A DNA stretch of 8,402 nucleotides from positions 1-8,402 of the forward strand of contig CALKYG010000042.1 of the NCBI GenBank assembly GCA_938003575.1, given 5' to 3'. Each line of letters opens with the position of its first letter. Within the stretch, counting starts at the first letter, position 1. The notes below the pieces were generated by a model that was not told where the DNA came from, made no database searches, and saw nothing but the letters and a program-made list of their open reading frames with translations. This document shows, piece by piece, positions 1-7,200 of the stretch. This DNA comes from an uncultured Alphaproteobacteria bacterium. GTDB taxonomy: Bacteria > Pseudomonadota > Alphaproteobacteria > Caulobacterales > Parvularculaceae. A program made the position numbers and the translations under genes.

Positions 1-619
<619 letters not shown>

Positions 620-1255
620 TTGCGTAAACTCGGTTTTTCCATCATTGGCCGCGTGCTGATTGTCGCCGCAGGCCTCATTGGGGCGGGCTGCTCCACCGTG
701 ATCAAGACATCCGCCGGGGAAATGTCTCTGGCTGGGCCTGAACGCGCCATTCTCGTTGAAGCGGCCAGAAGCGCCGCATGGGCCCCCTGGCCGAAACCCT
801 CTTCGTCTTCTCTCGCCCAGATGCTGGCGGGCGCGGAAGAGACGAGCGTCAAGGTCAGCAGGAATGATGCAATTGACGCTTACGTGGCGGCGCTTTCCGG
901 CGCCGAAGACCCAAAGGCTGTCCTTCTTGCCGACGCCAGGCGCCACCTCGCCGCCGCCGACGCTCTGAAAAGGGCCGCCGAGGCCGCGTGCGAGAGTGCG
1001 GCCCCGAAGCTCTCGGATGTCGCCTTGATTGAAGAGTCGATTGCCGACCTTCGTGAAACGAAATCGATCTATGCGGCGTCGCTCAAGGAAATCAGCAGTG
1101 AGAAAGCGACGATTGAAGAGGTGAAGCGACAGTTCGACGCCGCCTTGAAATCGCTGGGTGAGGCCGCCGACCTTCTTGCCGAGAATGCGATGAAGAAGCG
1201 GTCCGACTATTTGGCGAAGGGCGCCGTCACGGCGGCCAACGCCGGATCGCGTTAG
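620..1255 (+). CDS. Putative small lipoprotein with helical/coiled-coil C-terminal half, function unknown
   Basis: Starting from TTG 620 the product has 211 residues. The N-terminus fits a lipoprotein signal: basic residues R2, K3 and R11, a hydrophobic stretch (V12-I20), and a lipobox G-A-G-C with the lipidated cysteine at residue 24. The mature protein would therefore be anchored in a membrane facing the periplasm. Residues about 65-125 are Ala-rich and helical. Residues about 132-198 are Glu/Lys/Ala-rich and look like a coiled coil (LIEESIADLRE, then IEEVKRQFDAALKSL). The start is uncertain. TTG 620 puts the signal peptide at the N-terminus but lacks a clear Shine-Dalgarno sequence; GTG 653 would remove the basic n-region and ATG 494 makes the leader too long. 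I do not recognise the family. Neighbours do not suggest a pathway, because both flanking genes are on the other strand. Confidence 0.72.
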   Translation: MRKLGFSIIGRVLIVAAGLIGAGCSTVIKTSAGEMSLAGPERAILVEAARSAAWAPWPKPSSSSLAQMLAGAEETSVKVSRNDAIDAYVAALSGAEDPKAVLLADARRHLAAADALKRAAEAACESAAPKLSDVALIEESIADLRETKSIYAASLKEISSEKATIEEVKRQFDAALKSLGEAADLLAENAMKKRSDYLAKGAVTAANAGSR

Positions 1256-1262
1256 CGAAAAC

Positions 1263-3533
1263 CTAGAGCGTCACCGTTTCCGCGCCGTCCCAGTTCTCGC
1301 GCTCTCTCTCGTCCAGCATTCGCTGAATTCTTCTTTCATATAAATCGAATAGAGCGATTTTTGCGCCCGGCGACTGCTTGGCTTTGGCGAGACTTGCGCG
1401 CGCTTCAAGCCAGTCGCCGGATCTGTAGGCTGCGAGCATCTGCCTGTGCGCCTCTTCAAGCGCGCGAAATCCCTTGCTTGACTTGATGAATGGATTGCCG
1501 ACAAGCGCAAAGATGCTGAACGGGCGATCTGAAGCCTCGGTTTTCAGGCGGTCCAGCTCCAGGAATGCGAAGTGGTGATTGGTCTTTCGGCTGACGGTCT
1601 CATCGCAGATTATGGCAGGCCCGTAAACAGGCGCCTGCCGGCACAGGAACGAGGCGAGCTCCACAGTTTCCCCGACCGCGGAATATCTGTTGTTTCGTCC
1701 GTGCCCCATCGGACCAACATAGCATTCGCCCGTGGCGATGCCGATTGAAAGGTGCAACTGCACGCCTTTGAGCCGCGGCGACCCTTCTATTTCCGCATTG
1801 ATCTTGTCCATGCTTTCGATCAGCCTCAGCGCCGCCGAGCATCCGTCGCGAATATGGTCTGCATTCTCCAGCGGCGCGTTGAAATAGGCGAGCACGCGTC
1901 CGCCTTCCGCCTGATCGGCGGCGCCGCCGGCCTCGATAATCGCCTTTTTCAAATGCACGCATCCAAGCGCGATGAGGTTCGTCACTTCGCCCGGAATGTC
2001 TGCAAGACGGGCGAGATCGTCGTCAACAAGGCTCAAATTGCAGGCAAGAACGGTGACAGGCCGCATTGTTCCTTCAAGAATTCCGGACGCGCCTTCTTCG
2101 CGGACCTTTTTCATGGTCGTCTCGGGCAGCGCGCCCCGGAATGCGCCCCGCACATTGTCGTCCTTCAGGGCGCCGCTGAGCGAGCGGCCGCCTGCGACGC
2201 TTAGCGCTCCGAGGAACAGGGCGAGCGACGGCGCCAGCGGGTCGAAAAGGAGTTTTGCGGACGCAAAGGCGCCGAGGGAGATTGCAAACAGCAGTGTTGA
2301 CGCAAGCGCCGCAACGCCGACCGCTCTCCAGAAATCGAGCTTCTGCGACCACATGATCGCCGCAGCGCCGAGCAACATCACCGACAGCGCCTCAATATAG
2401 CCGATCCAGGCGGGACGGACTGTCATCGCCCCGTCGACGATTTGCCGTGCGATCAGCGATTGCGCCTCGGCGACCGACATGTCGCCCCGCGCTGTTTTGA
2501 CAGTGGCCCCCGAAACGCTGTCGAGGCCGATAAAAACGACCTTGCCGTCGATCTGGCTGAGCGAGGACTGCGAGCCGATCAGCTTGATCGCCGAGGTCTT
2601 TGGAGTCTCAATCCGGCGGGGGAAATAGATCCGCGTCGCCGCGCTCGTCGAAACCTGCATTTGGCGGGCCCCGATTTTGATGGCGGCGGGCGATTGGCCG
2701 ACCGATGTGACGGCGGTCGCATCAGCGATTACTGAAATCCGTTCACCGCCAAGCGCGATGCGGGCGGCTTCCAGAGCGGAAAGCGGCGCAATCCTGCCCC
2801 CGGCGGACCACAGAAGCGTCGTCGAGCGCACAATGCCGTCCCTGTCCGCGGGAAGCGCTGAGACGGTCACCACGGCCGCATCCGCGAGCGCAGGATTGAT
2901 CTGAGCGCTCAAGCGCGCGGCGGGCAATCCGAAATATTGAACCCCGGTTGACGAAAAGAGTTTCGATGAAGCGGCGTCCGCCCGCTCAAACGCGATGCGG
3001 GAATATTCCTTCGCGGCCGCCGATCCATTGACCGCAACCGCGCCGCTCGTTTCGCGAAGGGCGTCGGAAAGCATCTTGTCGGTGCTCGGCAACAGCGAGA
3101 GCTGTTGTGCGAGTCGTTCATCACGTGCGCCGGCGAGCCAGAATTCGCCAATTGTCTCAGGGGACAGGGGGTCCGGCCGGTCGACGCTTTCGAGATAGAT
3201 GACGCCTTTCGCGCCAGCGGCCGCGCTTGCTGAGGCCAGCTCGGCGATCAATGACCGGGGCCACGGCCAGGGACCGATCTCATTGATGCTCTCCTGGTCG
3301 ATCTCGACAATATGAAAGGGGGAGCTGGCGGATATTCGGGCCGGGAACAGCCGTTGATAGAGGTCGAACAGGCGTTCGCGCGGGCCGCCCTGTCGAGCGT
3401 CGGCGTTTGCAAGCGTCATGACGGCGAGCACGGCCATCACTGCAATCATCGCGAGCAGCGGAAGCGCGCCGAGCCAGCGCATTCTTCCCGCAGTCAACCT
3501 TTTCGCCACCAATTGAACTCCAGAACCGATCAT
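1263..3533 (-). CDS. CHASE2 receptor with class III adenylate/guanylate cyclase-like domain, probably catalytically dead
   Basis: Layout of 756 residues: TM helix about 20-43; extracytoplasmic CHASE2 sensor about 48-372 (FDLYQRLFP, then FHIVEIDQESINEIGPWPWPR near its start); three TM helices about 376-395, 402-423 and 428-447; class III cyclase-like domain about 490-645; and a helical, TPR-like tail about 688-742. Active members make cAMP from ATP in response to an unknown signal. Here the aligned key residues are changed: first metal Asp is N499 (VTVLACNL), second metal Asp is G545 (EGGRVLAYF), substrate Lys is Q541, transition-state Asn is E625 and Arg is F629 (GETVELASFL). Fold motifs such as SIGIATGECYVG (596-607) remain. 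It is most likely a binding or regulatory pseudo-cyclase. ATG 3533 has a poor ribosome site; GTG 3509, eight bases after a GGAG, is a good alternative that removes eight residues. It is divergent from the mla operon. Confidence 0.9.
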   Translation of the reverse strand: MIGSGVQLVAKRLTAGRMRWLGALPLLAMIAVMAVLAVMTLANADARQGGPRERLFDLYQRLFPARISASSPFHIVEIDQESINEIGPWPWPRSLIAELASASAAAGAKGVIYLESVDRPDPLSPETIGEFWLAGARDERLAQQLSLLPSTDKMLSDALRETSGAVAVNGSAAAKEYSRIAFERADAASSKLFSSTGVQYFGLPAARLSAQINPALADAAVVTVSALPADRDGIVRSTTLLWSAGGRIAPLSALEAARIALGGERISVIADATAVTSVGQSPAAIKIGARQMQVSTSAATRIYFPRRIETPKTSAIKLIGSQSSLSQIDGKVVFIGLDSVSGATVKTARGDMSVAEAQSLIARQIVDGAMTVRPAWIGYIEALSVMLLGAAAIMWSQKLDFWRAVGVAALASTLLFAISLGAFASAKLLFDPLAPSLALFLGALSVAGGRSLSGALKDDNVRGAFRGALPETTMKKVREEGASGILEGTMRPVTVLACNLSLVDDDLARLADIPGEVTNLIALGCVHLKKAIIEAGGAADQAEGGRVLAYFNAPLENADHIRDGCSAALRLIESMDKINAEIEGSPRLKGVQLHLSIGIATGECYVGPMGHGRNNRYSAVGETVELASFLCRQAPVYGPAIICDETVSRKTNHHFAFLELDRLKTEASDRPFSIFALVGNPFIKSSKGFRALEEAHRQMLAAYRSGDWLEARASLAKAKQSPGAKIALFDLYERRIQRMLDERERENWDGAETVTL

Positions 3534-3544
3534 GGCCGATGAAG

Positions 3545-3567
3545 CGCCTGTCGGGAATTAACAGGCG
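3545..3567. repeat. Perfect 7-bp inverted repeat CGCCTGT-N9-ACAGGCG
   Basis: Arms lie at 3545-3551 and 3561-3567 with a 9-base A/T-rich spacer. The 16-bp centre-to-centre spacing suits a dimeric DNA-binding protein. It lies just upstream of the candidate mla -35 box and 12 bases from the ATG of the leftward CHASE2 gene, so in that transcript it could instead be a stem-loop near the start. No regulator can be named from this alone. Confidence 0.4.
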
Positions 3568-3596
3568 TTCACCATAATTCAGGATGAATTTATCAT
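3568..3596 (+). promoter_or_regulatory. Candidate sigma70-type promoter of the mla operon
   Basis: TTCACC (3568-3573, four of six consensus bases) is followed after exactly 17 bases by TATCAT (3591-3596, five of six). Transcription would start near 3603, giving a leader of about 60 bases before the mlaE ATG. The spacer contains the palindrome AATTCA-GGA-TGAATT (3576-3590), and a second one, GGATGA-ATTTA-TCATCC (3582-3598), covers the -10 box, so the promoter is a plausible repressor target. Confidence 0.45.
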
Positions 3597-3598
3597 CC
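3576..3598. repeat. Two overlapping palindromes inside the candidate mla promoter
   Basis: AATTCA-GGA-TGAATT (3576-3590) has perfect 6-bp arms around a 3-base centre. GGATGA-ATTTA-TCATCC (3582-3598) has perfect 6-bp arms around a 5-base centre. They share 3582-3590, so two protein dimers could not easily occupy both at once. Position in the spacer and -10 box suggests an operator. This is inference from symmetry and position only. Confidence 0.45.
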
Positions 3599-3617
3599 CC
3601 CGCTACGCTGTCACAAT

Positions 3618-3641
3618 GCAAACCGCGCGCCGTTTGCGGTT
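3618..3641 (+). repeat. Competing inverted repeats in the mla leader
   Basis: GCAAAC (3618-3623) pairs with GTTTGC (3632-3637), while AACCGC (3621-3626) pairs with GCGGTT (3636-3641). The two stems share bases and exclude each other. They sit in the expected 5' leader, 25 or more bases before the mlaE start, so they could form an RNA hairpin or act as a DNA binding site. No T-run follows, so this is not a simple terminator. Confidence 0.3.
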
Positions 3642-3665
3642 CATTAACCATAAGTTCCAGGGTCT

Positions 3666-4796
3666 ATGACGCCAGCCGCCTATACGATCGATCTGAAAGA
3701 CGGCCTGATGCGCCTCGTCGCCACTGGCGACTGGGTCGCCCGTCACCTTGGCGCCATCGACGGCGATTTGAGGTCGTTTGAGGACGATATGGTCGGCCGG
3801 GACATACTCATTGACGTGTCCGGCGTCGACAGGCTCGATACGGCGGGGGCCATGGTGCTGGAGCGGGTCCTGACCTCATGGTCAGGGCGAAGCGAGGCGT
3901 CCGGAATTGTCGGCGCGAGCGCCCAGCACCGACAATTGCTCGAAAACGTCCGCCCGCATGTCGCGCCGTGTGAAGTCGAGCCGGTCGCCGGCAACGCCTT
4001 CCTGATGCTGGTCCAGCGTCTCGGGCGCGGCGTTGTGGAGGGATATTACACCGCAATCGAGATCCTGAACTTCATCGGGCTTACGTTGACGACGTTCGCC
4101 CGCGTCGTGCGCAGCCCCAAACGGCTTCGCGTGACGTCGATTGTCCATCACATGGAGGAAGCGGGCATCGACGCCATGCCGATCATCGGGCTGATGTCCT
4201 TTCTGATCGGCGCCGTCGTCGCCTTCATGGGCGCCAAGATATTGCGGCTGTTCAACGCGGAAGTCTTTACGGTCGAACTCGTCGGCATTTCCGTGCTTCG
4301 CGAGTTCGGCGTGCTCCTCGCGGCGATTCTCGTCGCCGGCCGCTCAGGCAGCGCGTTCACCGCCTCGATCGGCACCATGAAAATAAGGGAGGAGATCGAC
4401 GCCCTGCGCGCCCTCGGTCTTGACCCGATCGAGGTCCTCGTGCTGCCGCGAACGATCGCTCTAATCATATTCATGCCGATTCTCGCGTTCATGGCCGCCG
4501 TGCTCGGCGTTATCGGCGGAGGCGTCGTCGCGGCGACCGCGATGGAAATCTCGCCCGTTTTCTTCGTCGCGCGATTACAGGAAACGATTGCGCTGTCCAA
4601 TTTCTGGGTCGGCCTGATCAAGGCGCCGTTCTTCGCCTTCGTCATCGCGATTATCGGCTGTTACCAGGGGATGGAGGTCGCGGGCAGCTCGGAAAGCCTC
4701 GGCCAGAGAACCACGCTGTCCGTCGTTCAGGCGCTTTTCGTCGTCATCATCCTCGACGCCTTTTTCGCGATGTTCTTCCTGGAGATCGATTACTGA
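3666..4796 (+). CDS. mlaE: MlaE-family lipid ABC transporter permease with fused N-terminal STAS (MlaB-like) domain
   Basis: This inner-membrane permease of the Mla/TGD phospholipid transport system has 376 residues. Residues about 5-100 form a STAS domain, with the typical DVSGVDRLDTAG (50-61); T59 is where MlaB proteins have their conserved Thr. Residues about 112-376 are the MlaE domain, near the usual 260 residues. Its family signature is clear: GRSGSAFTASIGTMKIREE (225-243), ALRALGLDP (246-254) and GCYQGMEVAGSSESLG (331-346). Five or so TM segments span about 172-373. In E. coli MlaB is a separate subunit that stabilises the ATPase; here it is covalently attached, so no mlaB gene is needed. 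ATG 3666 keeps the first STAS strand and follows an AGGG at short distance (3 bases). The stop overlaps the mlaF start by one base (TGATG), indicating translational coupling. Confidence 0.95.
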   Translation: MTPAAYTIDLKDGLMRLVATGDWVARHLGAIDGDLRSFEDDMVGRDILIDVSGVDRLDTAGAMVLERVLTSWSGRSEASGIVGASAQHRQLLENVRPHVAPCEVEPVAGNAFLMLVQRLGRGVVEGYYTAIEILNFIGLTLTTFARVVRSPKRLRVTSIVHHMEEAGIDAMPIIGLMSFLIGAVVAFMGAKILRLFNAEVFTVELVGISVLREFGVLLAAILVAGRSGSAFTASIGTMKIREEIDALRALGLDPIEVLVLPRTIALIIFMPILAFMAAVLGVIGGGVVAATAMEISPVFFVARLQETIALSNFWVGLIKAPFFAFVIAIIGCYQGMEVAGSSESLGQRTTLSVVQALFVVIILDAFFAMFFLEIDY

Positions 4797-5608
4797 TGAG
4801 CGAAGGCACGGCGTTTGACCATGTCATCGAGGTGTCCGGGCTGCGCACGCAGTTCGGCGACAATGTCATTCACGACAATCTCGACCTCGCCGTTCGCCGC
4901 AATGAAATTCTCGGCGTTGTCGGCGGATCGGGAACCGGAAAATCAGTGCTGATGCGTGCGATTATCGGACTGAAGCCGCCGTCCGCCGGCACGGTGAAGA
5001 TTTTCGGGGAGGATTTCTACGCCAAGTCGCCTCAGGAGCAGATTGAGACCGAGCAGCGATGGGGCGTCATGTTTCAGGGCGGCGCGCTGTTCTCGTCGCT
5101 GACGGTGGCGCAGAATGTCATGGCTCCGATCAGGGAGCACCTGAAGCTTCCTGAAGAGCTCGCCGCCGACATCGCAGCAATGAAGATTTCGATGTCGGGC
5201 CTGCCGCCTGACGCCGGCGCCAAATATCCCTCCCAGCTTTCCGGCGGCATGAACAAGCGCGCCGGCCTCGCCCGGGCGCTCGCGCTCGATCCTGAAATCG
5301 TCTTTCTCGACGAACCGACGGCGGGTCTTGATCCGATCGGCGCCGAAAACTTCGACCGGCTGATCGTCAACCTCAAGACTTCCTTAGGGTTAACAGTGTT
5401 TATGGTGACTCATGATCTCGATACGCTGCACGCGACCTGCGACCGGGTGGCGGTGTTGGCGGAAAAGCGGGTGATCGCCATCGGAACCCTCGACGAGGTG
5501 CGCCGGTCGGAGCACCCTTGGATACAGGCGTATTTTTCCGGCCCGCGCGGCCGGGCGGCGTTGTCGGCCAAGGACGCCCTTCAGCGTCCGGCGGCGGAAA
5601 AGGTTTGA
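4796..5608 (+). CDS. mlaF: MlaF-type ATP-binding protein of a phospholipid ABC transporter
   Basis: The product is a 270-residue cytoplasmic ATPase that powers the MlaE permease. All ABC motifs are intact: Walker A GGSGTGKS (43-50), Q-loop VMFQGGALFSS (91-101, Gln 94), signature LSGGM (148-152), Walker B IVFLDEP (168-174, catalytic Glu 173), D-loop GLDP (177-180) and H-loop His 206. The signature continues as NKRAGLARALAL, and the FQGGALF Q-loop context is typical of MlaF rather than of amino-acid or drug ABC ATPases. GGAG at 4781-4784 is 11 bases before the ATG, which overlaps the mlaE stop by one base. About 20 residues at the C-terminus (after YFSGPRGRAAL) extend past the nucleotide-binding fold. 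Two rare TTA leucine codons occur close together (near 5385 and 5391), just before the H-loop. Confidence 0.96.
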   Translation: MSEGTAFDHVIEVSGLRTQFGDNVIHDNLDLAVRRNEILGVVGGSGTGKSVLMRAIIGLKPPSAGTVKIFGEDFYAKSPQEQIETEQRWGVMFQGGALFSSLTVAQNVMAPIREHLKLPEELAADIAAMKISMSGLPPDAGAKYPSQLSGGMNKRAGLARALALDPEIVFLDEPTAGLDPIGAENFDRLIVNLKTSLGLTVFMVTHDLDTLHATCDRVAVLAEKRVIAIGTLDEVRRSEHPWIQAYFSGPRGRAALSAKDALQRPAAEKV

Positions 5609-5611
5609 GGA

Positions 5612-6508
5612 ATGGAAACGCGCGGCAGTTACGTGATGGTCGGCGCAGTCGTTCTTATCGGCGTCGCCGCGGCGTTCCTCGCGATCTTGTTCCTGACGCG
5701 GGGAAGCAATTTGTATGATGAATATGACATCATTTTCCGCGAGCGGGTTTCAGGTTTGTCCGTCGGCGCCGGCGTCAGCTTCAATGGGATCCAGAAGGGT
5801 ACTGTTCGCACATTGACGATTGACCCGGACAATCCTTCGATCGTCATCGCGCGCGTTCGCATCGACAGCGACACCCCTGTAAAGACTGACACGAAGGCCG
5901 AACTTGAACTGGTCGGATTCACAGGCCTTGCGATCATCCAGCTGGTCGGCGGCAGCGCCGAGGAAGCGCTCCTGAAAGACGTCACCCGCGGCGTTCCCCG
6001 GATTGAAGCCGACGCAGGCGGCATTGCGCAGATCCTCGCCGGATCGAACGATATCATCGCAGCGGCCAATCGTCTTCTGTCCCAAGAAAACACGGAAGCT
6101 TTTACACGCATCCTAGCAAGCGTCGACACGCTCACCGGCACGCTGGCGGCGCAGGACGAAAATCTCACGGCGACGATGGAGAATTTCGCCGCGGCGTCGG
6201 CCAAATTCGGGACGATGGCGGACAATCTCGACAAGATGCTCGCAGACAGCGCGCCGCAGACGATCGCTGAAGCGCAGGCGACGCTGAAGGAGACAAAAGC
6301 TCTGGTTGCGGAGATGCGCGGCGCAGTCGCTGAAAATCGCGAGTCGATCCGCGTGTTCACGGAACAGGGACTGGCGCAGTTCGGCCCGGCCGTCGCGGAA
6401 GCGCGGCAAATGTTCCGCACGCTCGACCAGGTGCTGCGGGAGATCGACCGCGATCCGCGCGGTTATCTCCTCGGTGAATCGACGCCGCTCTATGAGGGTC
6501 AGGAATGA
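5612..6508 (+). CDS. mlaD: MlaD-type MCE-domain lipid-binding protein
   Basis: The 298-residue substrate-binding component is anchored in the inner membrane by one TM helix (about 7-29) and projects into the periplasm. The MCE domain is at about 38-115, with GLSVGAGVSFNGIQKGTV (48-65) and TKAELELVGFTGLAIIQLVG (94-113), both typical of the family. Residues about 140-280 are a long Ala-rich helical region (LTATMENFAAASAKFGTMAD and similar), as in MCE proteins where these helices line or extend the channel above a hexameric ring. E. coli MlaD is about 183 residues, so this protein has a much longer tail. It starts three bases after the mlaF stop, with AAGG and GAGG just upstream, and its stop overlaps the next gene by four bases. 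Lipid specificity cannot be read from the sequence. Confidence 0.94.
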   Translation: METRGSYVMVGAVVLIGVAAAFLAILFLTRGSNLYDEYDIIFRERVSGLSVGAGVSFNGIQKGTVRTLTIDPDNPSIVIARVRIDSDTPVKTDTKAELELVGFTGLAIIQLVGGSAEEALLKDVTRGVPRIEADAGGIAQILAGSNDIIAAANRLLSQENTEAFTRILASVDTLTGTLAAQDENLTATMENFAAASAKFGTMADNLDKMLADSAPQTIAEAQATLKETKALVAEMRGAVAENRESIRVFTEQGLAQFGPAVAEARQMFRTLDQVLREIDRDPRGYLLGESTPLYEGQE

Positions 6509-7113
6509 AGAGGATCTTGCTCGCCGCCGTCGCTTTTCTGCTGCAGGCGTGCGTTTCCGTATTGCCGGAAGCGGCGCCTCCGTCGGCGCGCTACCAGGTG
6601 ACGGATGTCGCGGTCGACAGCGCCGCCCCGGGCCCCGTTTCATGGACGCTCGCGATCGAAGAGCCGGACGCCACGCTCGCGTTCAACACGGCGAAAATCG
6701 CGATCTCCCGCGAGCCCGCGCGGATCGAATACTACGCCAACGGACAATGGGTCGACCGCGCCCCGCGCCTGTTCGGCGCCGCGCTGCTGCGCAGCTTTGA
6801 AAATACGGGCGTCATCCGCGGCGTGGGCAACCGGGTGTCGCTGCCGGTTTCAACTTTCGTGCTGCAAACTGATATCCGCAAATTGACGATCGCGAAGGCC
6901 GACGGCGCGGACATCGCGCAAGTCGCCGTCTTCGCTCGCCTGACGAATGGGCGCAGCGCGATTTACGCGTCCCGCCTCTTCTCCGCGAGCGAGCCGCTTG
7001 CGCAAGACAATGGCGGTGCCGCCGCGACGGCGCTCAATCTGGGCCTTCAGAAGGTCCAGCGGGAAATCGTCGAATGGACGATTGCCGAGGCCGAGACGGC
7101 GGGCCGCCGATAA
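6505..7113 (+). CDS. ABC-type transport auxiliary lipoprotein (PqiC-like)
   Basis: This 202-residue protein has a classical lipoprotein signal, MKRILLAAVAFLLQAC, with the lipidated cysteine at residue 16. The mature part matches the ABC_trans_aux/PqiC fold by pattern: TLAIEEPDATLAFNTAKIAI (48-67), then R-I-E-Y-Y-A-N-G-Q-W-V-D-R-A-P (73-87), LFGAALLRSFENTG (89-102) and a basic/acidic C-terminal helix. YYANGQWVDRAP is the most diagnostic stretch. In such operons the lipoprotein is thought to be an outer-membrane partner of the MCE protein, bridging the periplasm. Its ATG lies inside the mlaD stop (ATGA overlap), and GAGGG at 6494-6498 serves as ribosome site. It occupies the operon position where E. 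coli has mlaC, but it is unrelated to MlaC. Confidence 0.88.
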   Translation: MKRILLAAVAFLLQACVSVLPEAAPPSARYQVTDVAVDSAAPGPVSWTLAIEEPDATLAFNTAKIAISREPARIEYYANGQWVDRAPRLFGAALLRSFENTGVIRGVGNRVSLPVSTFVLQTDIRKLTIAKADGADIAQVAVFARLTNGRSAIYASRLFSASEPLAQDNGGAAATALNLGLQKVQREIVEWTIAEAETAGRR

Positions 7114-7135
7114 CAGCCGCGGTCAGGGCGAATTT

Positions 7136-7168
7136 GAGCGAGATCAATCCGGCGCCGGCCGATCGCTC
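7136..7168. repeat. Inverted repeat with nested CCGGCGCCGG palindrome downstream of the mla operon
   Basis: GAGCGA (7136-7141) is complementary to TCGCTC (7163-7168), and a perfect 10-base palindrome CCGGCGCCGG (7149-7158) lies between them. The RNA could fold into a two-part stem. There is no following T-run, so a rho-independent terminator is not well supported; it may be a weak terminator, an mRNA-stabilising structure or chance in GC-rich DNA. Confidence 0.25.
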
Positions 7169-7200
7169 TAGAATTCACGTCGCGCAATGGAAGGTGATCC

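Larger units (their letters stand above)
3534..3665. promoter_or_regulatory. Divergent control region between the CHASE2 gene and the mla operon
   Basis: This 132-base gap is the only untranslated sequence between the two divergent transcription units. It is clearly richer in A/T than its surroundings. It contains several inverted repeats, listed separately, and a candidate sigma70-like promoter for the rightward operon. For the leftward gene I see no equally good promoter; a weak TTGTGA-like box with an A/T-rich stretch on the reverse strand (around 3588-3617) is possible but poor. Any repressor or activator binding here could affect both genes. Confidence 0.6.

Noticed and set aside
1256..1262. 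Possible terminator between the convergent lipoprotein and CHASE2 genes
   Set aside because: The gap is 7 bases and no stem with a T-run is visible around it.
1752..2400. Rightward frames inside the CHASE2/cyclase gene
   Set aside because: The opposite strand carries conserved cyclase motifs over the same bases, so these are shadows.
4148..4645. Leftward 165-codon frame opposite mlaE
   Set aside because: It covers the strongest MlaE signature on the other strand and shows no motif of its own.
5629..6420. Leftward 263-codon frame opposite mlaD
   Set aside because: It is long but Ser/Arg/Ala-rich, with no recognisable domain; mlaD on the plus strand explains the region fully.
7166..7176. Adjacent TCTAGA and GAATTC sites resembling a cloning polylinker
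   Set aside because: Flanking sequence is normal genomic sequence with no other linker sites or vector parts; chance is sufficient.
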